From the NCBI GenBank assembly GCA_035236585.1, contig CP141132.1, positions 43,093,880 to 43,157,879 of the forward strand: a stretch of 64,000 nt of DNA, given 5' to 3'. Each line of letters opens with the position of its first letter. Position 1 is the first letter of the stretch. Position numbers and translations under genes: made by a program. Source of the DNA: Warburgia ugandensis. Taxonomy: Eukaryota; Streptophyta; Magnoliopsida; Canellales; Canellaceae. The notes below the pieces were generated by a model. It ran no database searches. It was not told the origin of the DNA and saw only the letters and a list, made by a program, of their open reading frames with translations. This document shows positions 11,419 to 23,656 of the stretch, one piece after another.

Positions 11419-12921
11419 TAGATGCACATAGAGATTTTGAATTTTCTTGAGAAAAAAAGTTTTAAAGTAGAGTTCCCTTACTGTCATGAGAACTGGATGT
11501 TCAAAATTTAGTAAATATACTATTTTCACCTCTTAATGGGAATGCATATGATTAGTTTTGCATGCCATTCATGTGTTAAAGCATTTTGTGAAAGTTATTT
11601 CTCAGAAACCAATTACACACAATACATAATCAAGACTAATATAGATGTATGACTTGGAGACCTTGAGGAAAATCAGTGGAGACCTATAGCCTAGTGAGAG
11701 TTTGAGATTATCTTCTTTTAAAGAGCTATAAGTAATTCCATGAATTCTTCTGTGCACATACATTAGTGTGATCCAATTATCATTGTTTTGGTTAAACATC
11801 AAGAATAAATAGGAGTAATAGCTTTAATTCCAAAATGTATTGAATTTGATAGGCTTTAGGAAACCTAGGAAATTATGTAAGCCATCCTTGCTCAGCCGAG
11901 AGACATAAAGCCTACCTAATATAGTATACCACTTGTTAATACTTTGAGCCTGTTATTAAGCCTTTTCCTTCTTAACCCCAAGCACCAAAACTCAGAATAA
12001 CCCAATAAAATAAATAACCACTACCCATCTTCAAATGAGTAGAGTAGAAAAAAAATTCAAAGACAATACAAAAAGTAAAAGAAGTTAGAAAAAAAAGTAG
12101 TTGTCTTTCTTCCAAAGAAGAAAAAGAAAAGTGAGAAAAAGAAAGAAAAAGAAAGACCAAAATCTGAAAGAGAAATTCATTTCAAGTACAAACCCAAAAG
12201 AAAAGTTGTCCTAGCAGATATTCATTGAAGACATCTACTCAATTTTGGACATTTGAATTCTTTATACCTTCCTTTTCCAAACATGTCCTACACCTACATA
12301 GAGGAGATAAAAAGAAAGAATTAAGGTAAAAGACACCTCATATTCTTGTTGATAACATCCACTCTTAGGGATCACTTTCCTTTGTCTCATGAGCGTCTAA
12401 AAGAATTATGTGAACCATTAGCTTATTAGATTCGGTCACATAATGAGAGAAATATGTTTAAACCCCTTATCTGAGAGTTTTATTTTTGAGTGTATACCTT
12501 TGAGGATTTGAGGTCAAGGCATATTTCCAATGGAATGTAAGCATATCCATTAGAAGTCAAGATTTATGTGGCTGTACACACACATATGCACTCTGAGAAA
12601 TAGCTCAAATGAGATGTCTTTAATATATGTATGGTGTGTAAAATTGTCAAATCCTCTTCATTATGTTGTGAAAAGTTAGTAAAATTGCTAATAAATGAGG
12701 ATTCACTAAGAGAAAATAGGGGACTTGACCTTACTAAATTTTGTGGGTATATTCACTATAAACCCTCACGAGGTCTAACTCATCCATTAAGAGCAACCTA
12801 GCGGTTCAACGGCTTGTTGCATGTGCTAAATGCAATCGTGAGTACCTACAAAAGTGGCACCTTGTACTAGTTTTGTGTAAAATAGTTGTCTGCATGTTTT
12901 GCTCGGGACTAGCAAAATGCT
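11419..12921 (+). other. Noncoding spacer between integrase and LTR, element A
   Basis: About 1.5 kb with no long open frame. In Athila relatives this place can hold an envelope-like gene; none is recognisable here. B (15952-17532), C (27899-29290 plus 38111-38271) and, at lower identity, the F/G lineage keep the same order of noncoding blocks. Confidence 0.65.
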
Positions 12922-12930
12922 GGTTGGGTG
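12922..12930 (+). other. Polypurine tract before the A LTR
   Basis: GGTTGGGTG directly before TGTCTTAAATG. B has GGTTGGGGGGTG directly before TGTTAAGTATTTAATTTT (minus strand, 15940-15951), which supports this as the plus-strand primer and LTR border. Confidence 0.6.
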
Positions 12931-14690
12931 TGTCTTAAATGTTTAATTTTGTCTAAAAAAACCCCTAGTTTAGCATTTAATTAGATCATCTAACTGTTCA
13001 AAATTTCAAAAAATAGCTTGATTTTAAATTTAGTTCAAATTGACCATCCAAGCCTTAATTTTTCAAAATATGGTTAGATGATCATTAGAGCTTATTGGAT
13101 GATTAATGTATAGTTTAGATGAATCTAATCTAGTCTTAGATTTTGCAGATCAACTAAAGAAGGGTTGGATGGCCCAAATCTATGCTCAACAGTGCACATC
13201 AAGTGAAGATCAATAAGGCAAGAGTCCTAATAGGAAGAGGAGTCCTAAATGCGAAGAAGAGGAATCTACCTCTTCAAGGAAAGAGTTAAAGGAAGATTAG
13301 GAAAGGAAAAAGTGTATAAAGAGGGAGAACCATGGAGGTTTTGGGAGTTTTCATTTTTGGAGTCATGTTCTTTGCAATCCATTTTATTCATCATTTTTGT
13401 TTGCTTTGCTGGTCTTTTGTTTCTAGTTGTTACGTATTCCTCTCCTCCATCACGCACAAGCTCAGTTGCACTGCAATCTACCATTTATTCTCTCTCTCGC
13501 TTCCACCCCAATTCCTGATCTTGCCATTTGTTTCAATTTCTCTCTTTCGGTCACTTTTTCTCACCGCATCTCCTTATCTATATCTCTTTCCTTTCTCTTG
13601 TTCTCTTCTTCTTCTTTCTTTCACGCACCATCTATGCATCCAATCCTTACTACACCACACCAATTCCTCCCATCCCACACACTTATCTAGTTTTACACTT
13701 ATCCATCGTATCCCTCTCCCCTATCCTCCATCTCCATCAGCCCCTGCCTCCATCATGCAAGACCGCCTAACACACATCATCCCTAGTCCAGCTTTTTCCA
13801 CAGGCCGGACCAACAATTGCTTGAATTTCCCAGCTTAGCAATGTTTTCCCTCCACCGGTCTTCCCCTATTGTCCATGATCCAACACTAGTCTTCCCCAGA
13901 GCATCTACATCTGTTCTAGATGACGTCCAAATGAACCAGACAATGCCCATCTTCCTCCTCTGCCAGGCAAGCACCGGACCTCCTTAGCCTGGCTAGATAG
14001 TGTGCCCATCTTCTCCACAGATCTCCTCTGCACCACCACACTTTTTTAGCAAGCTTCCCTACTTGTTACGACCAGGCATTCCTCTTCACTACCCAGAGAA
14101 GCAGATCGTCAGCTCCGGTGTTTTTCTCTTCACCGGACAATTAGGAGACGAAAACCCGAAACGGGTGTCCCTTTCCATCTTCTTTAGCAACCCCACTCTG
14201 GCCGCCTTTCCCATCTTCTCCGTCAGGTTCTAATCTGGTTTTTTTCCTAAAAACTAGATTTTTTAATCAAATTCCCTTTTTTCCCTTCTTCCTTTAATTA
14301 AAATTACATGTTTGTCCTTTTTCTTTAATTACATCTATGTCCTTTTTTTATTTACATCTGTATCCCCATTTTATTTACATCTATGTCCTTCTATTCAAGT
14401 GTTGTTTTATCCATCTTCTAACAATGTTATCCAAAGACAATGCTATCCATGGACAGTGTAATTCAGGGATGTTTAATTAGTTTTATTTTATGTTTTCTAG
14501 ACTTGAAATTTGTGTAAATTGCATCAATTGAATAAAGATGAATAGTTAGTTTAATTCTATTATTTTCTTTAAGTTTTAGATAATTAAATTTTGTTTAAAC
14601 TCCTTATTTTTAAAGCAAGTCCCTATGGGATTGACCCATATTTGCATAGCTATACTACAATAGCCCGTGCACTTGCGGAAAACATCAACA
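12931..14690 (+). repeat. LTR of element A (about 1.76 kb)
   Basis: It starts TGTCTTAAATG after a PPT and ends ...ACTTGCGGAAAACATCA a few bases before the PBS. The segment CCCTATGGGATTGACCC (about 14621-14638), followed by GCCCGTGCACTTGCGG, is the usual right end of Athila LTRs. The length fits Athila LTRs. A TATA box lies at 13315. The part 13500-14250 is CT-rich on this strand. Open frames of up to 168 codons in it are composition effects. Confidence 0.75.
13315..13320 (+). promoter_or_regulatory. TATA box of the A LTR
   Basis: TATAAA within GTGTATAAAGAG, about 385 bases into the LTR. The flanks are shared with B near 15530-15545 (minus). Confidence 0.45.
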
Positions 14691-14696
14691 AGTTTT

Positions 14697-14714
14697 TGGT
14701 ACCGTTGCTAGGGA
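14697..14714 (+). other. Primer-binding site, tRNA-Asp type
   Basis: TGGTACCGTTGCTAGGGA is close to TGGCGCCGTTGCCGGGGA, the tRNA-Asp-type PBS common in Athila and Tat elements. It stands right after the LTR end, so the LTR before it also served as a 5' LTR. Confidence 0.7.
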
Positions 14715-14715
14715 A

Positions 14716-15939
14716 GGAAGGAGAGGGAAAGGGCAGAGGAGGAGAGGAGGAGAGGGGTGCGGGAGGAAAACTCGTTTTGGGTTTCCGTCTCCAGACCGAC
14801 TGTCACCGAGGAAGAAGGTCGACGGTGGTGATCAATGCCTGAAATGGAGGAATCAGGCTTGCCGGACTGGTCTATCTAGCCAGACGGCGATGGAGATGGG
14901 CGTTGTCTGGTAATAAACGCCAGTGAGAGCAGAGATGGAAGTGGAGTTGTGTTGGGTTGGTGCGATGCTGGACTGGTGGAGCAGGGCAGTGATGGTGAAG
15001 TTGCGGTAGGGGAAGATCTTGACGGCGATCTTAGCTAATTGTCATCTGGGCCGGTGATGAGCTGGGTGTCGCATGTTTGGTTTGTGCTGGGCGATCTGGC
15101 CAGTGAAGAGGAAAAATGACTGGGGAAGTTGTCTAATTGAGTAGATGCCGGGCCGATGGTGCTCGTCCATATAAAAAAAAATGATGCCCTTTTCTGGGCA
15201 TCGTCTGGTTCCTTTGGAGGAGAGGAGGTAGAGGGAAACTAGATGAGTGCATGGGATGGGAGGGGTGGTGAAGATGAAAATGGCACCTTTTCTGGGTGTT
15301 GTCTGGAATAGAGCTGGCTCTTGCCTGGCTATGCGACGGTTGATGAAGAGGGCTGGGTGGAGAGGGTGGTACTGGGGATGATGCAGTAAACAGATGGAAA
15401 GGAAGAGAGGGATGTTAACATGAAAGAGATGAGTAAACAAGAAAAACTCTAAACAAACAAGGAAGAAGAAAGTGGTAGTAAAGGAGACTCAAAGAAAACA
15501 ACCAACAAAAAAAAAACTCCCCTACGGTTCCCCTCTTTGTAACCTTTTTCCTTTCCTACTCTTCCTCTAACTCTTTCCTTGAAGAGGTAGATTCCTATTA
15601 GGAAACTCCTCTTCTTCCCATTTAGGACTCTTCTTCCTTTTAGGACTCTTGCCTTATTGATCTTCACTTGATCTGCACCATTGAACATAGATCTGAGCCA
15701 TCCGACCCTTCTTTAGTTGGTTTGCAAAACCAAAGACTAGATTAGAATCATCTAAACTGCACATTAATCATCTAATAAGCTCTAATGATCATCTGACCAT
15801 TGATTTTGAAAAAATTAAAGTTTGGGTGGTCAATTTGAGCTAAATTTAAAATCAACCTAAATTTTGCAAATTTGAATGATTAGATGATCTAATTGAATGC
15901 TAAACTAAGGGTCTTTTCACCAAAATTAAATACTTAACA
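14716..15939 (-). repeat. Truncated LTR of element B
   Basis: On the minus strand it starts TGTTAAGTATTTAATTTT after the PPT. It matches the A LTR through the CTTCAAGG/TATA region (about 15590-15530) and the GGAGACGGAAACCC segment (about 14795). It stops about 500 bases short of the expected right end, at the junction with the PBS of A. Confidence 0.7.
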
Positions 15940-15951
15940 CACCCCCCAACC
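15940..15951 (-). other. Polypurine tract of element B
   Basis: GGTTGGGGGGTG on the minus strand, directly before the LTR start. Confidence 0.65.
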
Positions 15952-17532
15952 AGCATTTTGCTAGTCCCGAGTAAAACATGCAGACAACTATTTTACACAA
16001 AACTGGTACAAGGTGCCACTTTTGTAGGTACTCATGATTGCATTTAGCACATGCAACAAGCCCTTCAACCTCTAGGTTACCCTTAGTGGATGAGTTAGGT
16101 CGTGTGAGGGTTTGTAGTGAATATACCCACAAAATTAAATAAGGTCGAGTCTCCTATTTTATCTCAAATAATCCTCATTCATTAGCAACTTCACTAATTT
16201 TTCACAACCTAATGAAGAGGATTTGACAATTTTACCCACCATACATATCTTAAAGACATTTTATTTGAGCTATTTCTCAAAGTGCATATGTGTGTGTATA
16301 GCCACATAAATCTTGACTTCTAATTGGATATGCTTACATTCCATTGGAAATATGCCTTGACATCAAATCCTCACAGGTATACACTCAGAAATAAAACTCT
16401 CAAATAAGGGGTTTAAACATATTTCTCTCGTTATGTAACTGAATCCAACAAGCTAATGGTTCACACAATTCTTTTAAATGGTCATGAGATAAAGGAAAGT
16501 GATCCCTAAGAGTGAATGTTATCACCAAGAATATTAAGGGTCTTTTTCCTTAATTCTTTCTTTTTATCTCCTCTTTAAGGCTATATCCACTTAAGATCAA
16601 TAGGTCTTTAACTAGGACGAACTGTAAGCTTAGGACAGGTTTAGTAAAGAAAGGTATAAAGATTTCAAAGGTTCAAAATTGAGTAGATGTCTTCAATGAA
16701 TATCTTATAGGACAAATTTTCTTTTGGTTTTGTACTTGAAGTGAATTTCTCTTTCAAAATTTGGTCTTTCTTTTTCTTTTTCCTTCTTTTTCTTCTTTGA
16801 AAGAAAGACATCTAATTTTTCTAACTTCTTTAACTTTTTCTCCTATTGTTGATTTTTTTCTACTCTACTCATTTGGAAGATGGGTAGTGGTTATTTATTT
16901 TACGGGGTTATTCTGGGTTAAGGTGAATGGGGTTAAGAAAGAAAAAGCTTAACAATAGGCTCAAAAGGCTAACTAGTGGTATGCTATATTCGGTAGGCTT
17001 TATGTCCCTGGTCTAAGTAAGGATGGACTATATCATTTCCTAGATTTCCTAAAGCCTATCAAATTCAATAAATTTCTGGAATTAAAGCTATTGCTCCTAT
17101 TTATTCTTGGTGGTTAATCAAAACAATGATAACAAGATCACACTAATGTATGTACACTAAAGAATTTATGGAATTACTTATAACCCTCTAAAAGAAGATA
17201 GTCTCAAACTCTCACAAGGTTATAGGTCTCCACTGGTTTTCCTTAGAGTCTCTAAGTCAGACCTCTATATTAGTCTTGATTATGTCCTGTGTGTAATTGG
17301 TTTCTAAGAATTAACTTTCATAAAATGCTTCAACACATGAATGTCATGCAAAACTAATCATATGCATTCCCATTAAGAGGTGAAAATAGTATATTTACTA
17401 ACTTCTGAACACCTAGTTCTCATCATAATAAGGGAACTCTACTTTAAAAACATTTCTTTTCTTTTCTTTTCTTTTCTTTCTTTCTTTTAAAAAAAAAAAA
17501 ACTCAAGAAAATTCAAAATCTCTATATGCATC
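15952..17532 (-). other. Noncoding spacer of element B
   Basis: About 1.6 kb, collinear with the A spacer on the opposite strand. It has no recognisable protein. A (TTTTC)n-like tract lies near 17455-17490. Confidence 0.65.
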
Positions 17533-17714
17533 TACAACCCCCAACCTAAATGAAACATTGTCCCCAATGTTTGAAAAACATAGGATTCTATATGGAAATT
17601 GAGTGATGTAGACTCTAAACCCTTGGGTTGCCTCCCAATAAGCGCTAAGTTTAACGTCTTCAATCAAACATAATGATGAGTGCAATGATGATATGCTGTA
17701 AGGCTCTTAGAGTA

Positions 17715-19080
17715 CTAATCCAAGGTGGATCATGGTACTCAGGTGTCTCTAAAAGTGTCTCATCAACTTTAGGGTCACGCATTTCTAGGAAAGGTTATAA
17801 CCTTTGACCATTGACCTTTTGGATTTGTCCATCTATTTCAATCTTAATGGCCCCATGAGGATAGATTATGCATACTATATAAGGTCCAGTCCATCTAGAT
17901 CTAAGTTTTCCTAGGAATAGATGCAATCTAGAATTATACAACATGACCTTTCGACCTGGTGTGAAGGATTTTCTTAGAATATGTGAATCATGTACAACCT
18001 TCATTTAGTCTTTGTACAATCGTGTAGACTCATATGCATCTTTCCTCAATTCCTCCAACTCATTGAGTTGGAGTTTTTTGTGGGTTTCAGCAGAATCTAA
18101 GTCAAATTTTAGCTTTTTGATAGCCAAATATGCCTTGTGCTCTAACTCTACTGGTAAGTGCAGGCCTTTCCATAGACCAAGCAATAGGGTGACATTCCTA
18201 TAGGGGTTTTATATGCTGTACAATAAGCCCATAAAGCGTCAATAAGTCTCAGAGACCAATCTTTTCTATTTGGATGGACTGTCATTTCTAGAATCTGATT
18301 TATTTCCCTATTGGATACCTCTACTTGACCACTGGTCTAAGGGTGGTATGGGGTAGCTATCCTATAGTTGACACCATACTTTTTTATTAAATTGTCAAAC
18401 ACCCTATTACAAAAGTGTTTTCCCCCATCACTTATAATGGCTCTTGGAGTACCAAACTATGCAAAAATATTTTCCTTTAAATTTTTTACCACAACCTTGT
18501 GGTCATTAGTTTTGCAAGGTATAGCCTCCACCCACTTGGACATGTAGTCCACTCCCACTAAGATGTATAGATTTCCAAAAGAATTAGGAAAAGGTCCCAT
18601 AAAATCTATGCTCTAAACATCAAAAGGTTTTATGACAAGGATTGGGTTTAAGGGCATCATCTGTTTCCTTCCTAAACTTCCTAAGTTTTGACACCTTACA
18701 TATGCCTTGTAATAAGCATGTGCATCCTTAAGTATGGTAGGCCAATAAAATCCACACAGTAAAAATTTTGCAGCTGTCTTTCTAGAGCTGAAATGGCCCC
18801 CACATGCGTGATCATGACAAAAGGAGATGATTTGATTGTGTTCACTGTCGAGTATGCATGTCCTAATTACTTGGTCAGGATAGTACTTGAATATGTACGG
18901 ATCATCCCAAGTGAAATATCTAACCCCAGTTAAAAATCTGTTTTTATCTTGTTTTATCCAATGATTAGGCAGTTGTCTTATAACAAGATAATTAACAATA
19001 TCTCCATACCAAGGTAACTTGGAAACATGCAATAACTATTCATCTGGGAATGACTCAGTTATAGGCCCTTGATCGCTAGT
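17715..19080 (-). pseudogene. Integrase remnant of element B
   Basis: The N-terminal zinc-finger region is visible at 19032-18613 (HNQIISFCHDHACGGHFSSR and, further on, GFYWPTILKDAH). The core follows, with the matching strand reading [11 protein letters not shown]-like near 18550. The C-terminal module at 18004-17795 reads [20 protein letters not shown]. The order is that of Athila polyproteins: integrase last, then about 180 bases to the polypurine motif. Integrase joins the cDNA ends to host DNA. It is a broken fossil with several breaks. Confidence 0.85.
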
Positions 19081-19109
19081 ATGCTCCACCACTAATCTAG
19101 ATAAGTGAT

Positions 19110-20340
19110 CTGCTACTACATTTTCTGAAGCTTTCTTATCCCTAATTTCTAAGTCAAACTCCTATAGTAGCTGTATCCAATGGATCAACCTAGGTTTTAC
19201 ATCCTTTTTAGAAAGGAGGTACTTTAAAGCCACATGATCCAAGTACACTATAAATTTAGACCCTAATAGGTAAGATCTAAACTTATCCAAAGCAAACACT
19301 ACAGCTAACAACTCTTTCTCAGTAGTGGAGTAGTTGAGTTGCATATCATTTAGTGTTTTACTAGTGTAATATATTACATGGGGAAGTTTATCGATACGTT
19401 GCCCTAAAACAACTCTAATGCATAATCCAATGCGTCACACATTATTTCGAATGGTGTGTTCCAATTTGGTGGTCAAATAATAGGTGCAAAAGTCAATTCA
19501 GCCTTAAGTCTCTCAAATGCTTTCTTACAGTCCTCATCAAAGTCAAAAGTGGCCTCCTTTGTAAGTAAATTATATAGGGGCTTGGCAATTTTATTAAAAT
19601 CTTTGATGAATCATCTGTATAAGCCAACATGTCCTAAAAAGGAGCAAATTTCTTTTACCGTCCTTGGTGGAGAAAGATTGCCTATTAAATCCACTTTTGC
19701 CTTATCAACTTCTATCCCATTGGGTGATATTATGTGGCCTAATACTATCCCACTTCGTACCATAAAATGGCACTTTTTCTAATTTAAGACCAGATTCTTC
19801 TCCTGACACCTTATAAGGACTAACTTCAAGTGGTGTAGGCACTCATCAAATGATGACTCAAATACTTGGAAGTCATCCATAAACACCTCAAGGAATCTTT
19901 CTACCATGTTTGAGAAAATGCTCAACATACACCTTTGAAATGTAGTTGGAGCATTACAAAGCCCAAAAGGCATACGTCTGTAGGCAAAGGTTCCAAAAGG
20001 GCAGGTGAAGGTGGTCTTCTCCTGATCCTTTGGTGCTATAGGAATTTGATTATAACTAAAATATCCATCCAAAAAATGGTAATGGCTATGTCTGGCTAAC
20101 CTCTCTAGCATTTGGTCAATGAAAGGTAGAGGAAAATGACCTTTCCTTGTGATTGCGTTCAACTTTCGATAGTCAATACAAACTGTCCAACCAGTGGTCA
20201 CGCAGGTGGGGACTAGCTCGTTATCCTCATTTTTTACTATCGTGATCCCAGATTTCTTTAGGTACATCCTAAACGGGGCTGACCCAAGTACTATGATAGA
20301 TAGGGTATATAATGCCAACATTTAAGAGCTTTAGGACTTC
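19110..20340 (-). pseudogene. Reverse transcriptase and RNase H remnant of element B
   Basis: The stretch 20321-19779 shows the fingers and palm of a Ty3/gypsy RT: NELVPTCVTTGWTVCIDYRK, HFPLPFIDQMLERLA, TFAYRRMPFGLCNAP, and the catalytic FMDD box at about 19883-19872. RNase H follows; its best stretch, 19344-19162, reads [20 protein letters not shown] and [20 protein letters not shown]. These enzymes copy the element RNA into DNA and remove the RNA strand. The sequence is of clear Athila type. It is a fossil with several breaks. Confidence 0.9.
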
Positions 20341-20479
20341 ATCTCTAACCACGTCCTTCATGTGGGGATTCAGTCACCCTCAAGTTTCCCTAGAAGGTTT
20401 TGCATTTTCGTCTAGATGTATCCTATGCATGCATACGGCTAGACTTATCCCTTAAAGTGAGTCAGACAAGCCTCTAGTG

Positions 20480-21240
20480 GGTCTTAGATGGACAATGGTG
20501 AATGGATCTCATTAATTAGACTCTCTACCAAGTTGATATCACAGGGATCATCAAGGTCTAAATGTTGTTGGTTGACATTAAAAACATTAAGCTTAACCTT
20601 CATGTTGCCGAATGAGAGTTTCATTACACCATTCCTACAGTTAATAATAACATTGGATGTTGCCAAGAATGGACATCCAAGGATGATTGGGATTTGACTA
20701 CCAGGATCTAATACTGGTTGGGTGTCTAGCACAATGAAATCAACGGGGTAATAAAACTTATCCACTTGTATGAAGACATCTTCAACCAAACCATGAGGTA
20801 TCTTGATAAATCTATCAGCTAATTACAGCGTGGTAGTGGTTGGTTTCAACTCACCGAGTTTTAGTTGCTTACAGACAGAGTATGGCAACAAGTTAACACT
20901 ATCCCCTAAGTTAAGAAGTGCCCTATCTATGACATGATCTCCAATGACACAAGTGATTGTAGGACATCTTGGGTCTCTAAACTTTAGTGCGGTCTTGTGT
21001 TGAATCAAAGAGCTCACCTGTTCTGTGAGAAAGGCTTTCTTTTGCACATTAAACTTTTGCTTTGTTGTGTAGAGCTCTTTTAAGAATTTGGCATAGGCAG
21101 GGATATCTTTAATTGCATTGAGTAATGGTATATTAATTTGTACATGTTTAAATGCCTCCATTAACTCATTAAAGTTTGATCCCTTTCTAGCTTTCTTCAA
21201 TAATTGAGGAAAAGGGGCTTTAGGCACATAGGGTGCTCCC
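20480..21240 (-). pseudogene. Aspartic protease region of element B
   Basis: Stretches 21227-20823 and 20789-20484 carry the Athila protease region: RCPTITCVIGDHVIDRALLN, then SVNLLPYSVCKQLKLGELKP, then DTQPVLDPGSQIPIILGCPF. The region around DRALLNLGDSVNLLPY corresponds to the retropepsin-like active-site loop. The protease cuts the Gag-Pol polyprotein. The copy is a broken fossil. Confidence 0.8.
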
Positions 21241-21424
21241 CTATAGGTTCTACAGGATTGTTCTATCTTTTCTCTTTTTCCTGTATTTTTGTTGCCTCTT
21301 TTTCCTCCACAGTTTCCTTAGCCTGCCCTTCTTTGTTATCGATTTGACGACCATTCCTAAGGTTGATTATGGACTTGGCATGCTCATGAGGGTTAAGGTT
21401 TTGAGAACTTGACCCTATCTCAAA

Positions 21425-22853
21425 TTAACCCTTAGGGTTAGGGCTGGGTTGACTAGGAAACTGACCCTTTCCTCTATTATGTAATTCGGTAGACAATTGG
21501 CTTACTTGCACCTCTAGCTTAGCTATGGCTTGAGAGTTGACATTGGCTGACTGTCTCCTCTCATTTAGCAATTGGTGTAAGGCCTTTTTAGTGCAATCAT
21601 TATCTTTTACATTTTGTTCAAACATGGTGTAGATGTTTTCCTCTGAATATGGTTTCTTTTGTTGTAAAGATTGTTGAAAGCGAGGTGGCTGATGGGGAAC
21701 TATAGTTCTAAGAGGAAAGTTTTGGACAGGGGGATTTATAGATGGCCCCCCTTTGTGGTTATTCTTTGACCGAGACAAATTGGGCTGCCTAGCCCATCCA
21801 GGGTTGTAGGTCTCAGAATATGGGTTGTCGCTAGGTTGACGATATGCATTCAATGCATTTGCTTGGTCTACAAGATATTCAGGGAATACTTTATTAGATG
21901 GACACGCTAAGGTTAAATGGGCTGGACTAGAACAAGTAGTGCATACATCTTGTGGAGGTTTTTGGGATAATGTAACAGCCATAAAAGATTGAAACATAGT
22001 TTCAAGCTTGTCCATTCTTCCATCTAATTTTTTTGCAATGGAGTCGAGCTAATAGGATAGATCATTATGTGCTCCTATGTCATAGATACCTCTTTTTCAG
22101 TGGGCTGGTTAGTTCTTTCTCTCCTATTTGAATAATCCCATTGTTGAGAATTATCAACTACAATTTGAAAGAATTCCCATGCTTCACTTTCATCTATGAA
22201 CATGTGGGTTCCTCCACTCGCTGCATCTATCATTTGTCTATTTTGAGGCATCAATGCCTCATAGAAGTATTGAACTTGCTGTCATTTCTCAAATCCATGG
22301 TGAGGGAAATTTTACAATAGTTCATTCCACCATTCCCAACATTCGTGATATTTTTCATCATCCCTTTGTTGGAAATTTATAATTTCACGACGCAGGACAT
22401 TTGTTTTGTGAACAGGGAAGAAATTGTTCAAAAACCTTTTAAACAATTGGTCCCATGTATGTAGGGAACCTACCTCCATGGAATGAAACCATGACTTGGC
22501 TTTGTCCTTAAGTGAGAATGGGAATAACCTTAGCCTACTTGAATTATCTAAAAAATTTCAGAACCTAAATGTGGCACAACTATCAAGGAACTCCTTGATA
22601 TGTAGGTATGGGTCTTCTCGGTCTCAACCATAAAAAGTAGGGAGTAACTAAATTACTCCTAGCTTTAACTCGAAGTGATCGACATTAGTGGGAGGTAAAG
22701 CTATTCAGGAGGGGGTATTAAGTTGCACTTAATCTCTGCCAATGGTTCAACCATAGGGATAGGAACTATGTTTCTTTCTCCTTAATGTTGGAATGTGTTG
22801 AATCTCTGGGTTTAAAGGTAGTAGCTTAGGGTTCTGAGATTGTCTCCCTTGCA
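21425..22853 (-). pseudogene. Gag remnant of element B
   Basis: A probable start at 22853 reads MQGRQSQNPK. Capsid-like residues follow: AKSWFHSMEVGSLHTWDQLF and FLNNFFPVHKTN (about 22520-22400), typical of plant Ty3/gypsy Gag. The stretch 22015-21425 holds the zinc-knuckle-like CTTCSSPAHLTLACPS and the Athila signature NPYSETYNPGWARQPNLS. Gag forms the virus-like particle. It is a broken fossil; C has lost all but the tail of this part. Confidence 0.82.
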
Positions 22854-22899
22854 TGAACTATTCCTAATCTAAAATTCCCTACTCTAAATGCTAACTCTA

Positions 22900-23656
22900 A
22901 CTCTATGTGATGCAAACAAAAAGGCACAGTCAAACACCTTAGGCTAATAAGCAATATATTGATTTTCTTGAATTTGTGTGGGGACAATGCTTTTAATTAG
23001 CCTAAGCTAGCGCTCCTCCTCTCCTTTAGATATGATTATGGCTTACTAATTAGGTTTTACACAAGATTGTAAGGAGGCATTTAGACCTCACAAACGTCAA
23101 CAGGAGGTGAGGGAAGAGCAAGGCTCTATTAGACAACCCTCAATAACCACAGTGCTCAAAAGCTACTGGAGTGACAATAAATCGCGTCTTAGTAAGAGGA
23201 TCCTATGAGCATGTGATGGCCCTATAGGTCTCTTATGATTGATTTTAATTTGATATGAATGGTAGGGTAACGTGCTTGAGGTGATTATCCTAGGTGGGCC
23301 AAGGAATGGTGGTGAAATTCTTGATCTTGTGGGGTCGGGTGCCCTTACTAATTAATTTCCATACACCATGGCAATTTGATTAGCATATAATTCACCTTAA
23401 GGCATTAGACATGTCCTAAGATGCATTAAAAGCAATAAACTAATGCAAACCCTAAAATGCAACAAATATAAAGTATGCTTTCTATATGCAATTAAACTAC
23501 CAACCAATGCAAAATTATTCTAAATGCAAACCCTAATCTAAAAAATAAATGAGTGAGAAGACTTACAGTGGGATTTCTGATGAAGATCAAGTGTGGGTCA
23601 CCTTATCCCACACTTTCCTTGTATTATTACAACCCTTTAAAAATTAAAATTAAAAG
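22900..23656 (-). repeat. D3: fragment of a D-type LTR
   Basis: About 750 bp, collinear with D2 from roughly 43400 to 44580. Shared blocks are AGCCTAAGCTAGCGCTCCTC-like (about 23000), TAAGGAGGCATTTAGACCTC (23070), GCAAGGCTCTATTAGA (23120), and GATCAAGTGTGGGTC (about 23586). No LTR ends are seen. It separates gag of B from the gag tail of C. Both borders are approximate. Confidence 0.6.

Larger units (their letters stand above)
10607..14714 (+). mobile_element. Element A: 3' part of an Athila-like Ty3/gypsy element
   Basis: Order on the plus strand: integrase C-terminal remnant (10607-11235), internal polypurine motif (11407-11418), noncoding spacer (11419-12921), terminal PPT (12922-12930), LTR (12931 to about 14690) and then a PBS (14697-14714). 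The integrase and spacer match B (minus) and C (plus) closely. The upstream part is missing from the window because E3 inserted inside the integrase region; gag and pol would lie left of coordinate 1. The copy is an old, broken fossil. Confidence 0.85.
14716..22853 (-). mobile_element. Element B: Athila-like Ty3/gypsy element, gag to LTR
   Basis: Read on the minus strand: gag (22853 to about 21425), protease (to about 20480), reverse transcriptase and RNase H (about 20340-19110), integrase (about 19080-17715), internal polypurine motif (17547-17533), spacer, terminal PPT (15951-15940) and a truncated LTR (15939-14716). No 5' LTR or PBS is visible upstream of gag, where a D-type fragment (D3) lies. 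It is the most complete Athila-like copy here but broken in many places, and it appears old. Confidence 0.88.

Noticed and set aside
13332-13838. A 168-codon open frame
   Set aside because: It lies inside the CT-rich A LTR, shows no motif and is not kept in B. It is a composition effect.
11417-14690. A 3.3 kb LTR for element A starting at the first polypurine motif
   Set aside because: B and A share a second, better PPT directly before TGT(T/C)(T/A)A text at 15939 and 12931, and an LTR of about 1.76 kb fits Athila. The first motif is treated as internal.
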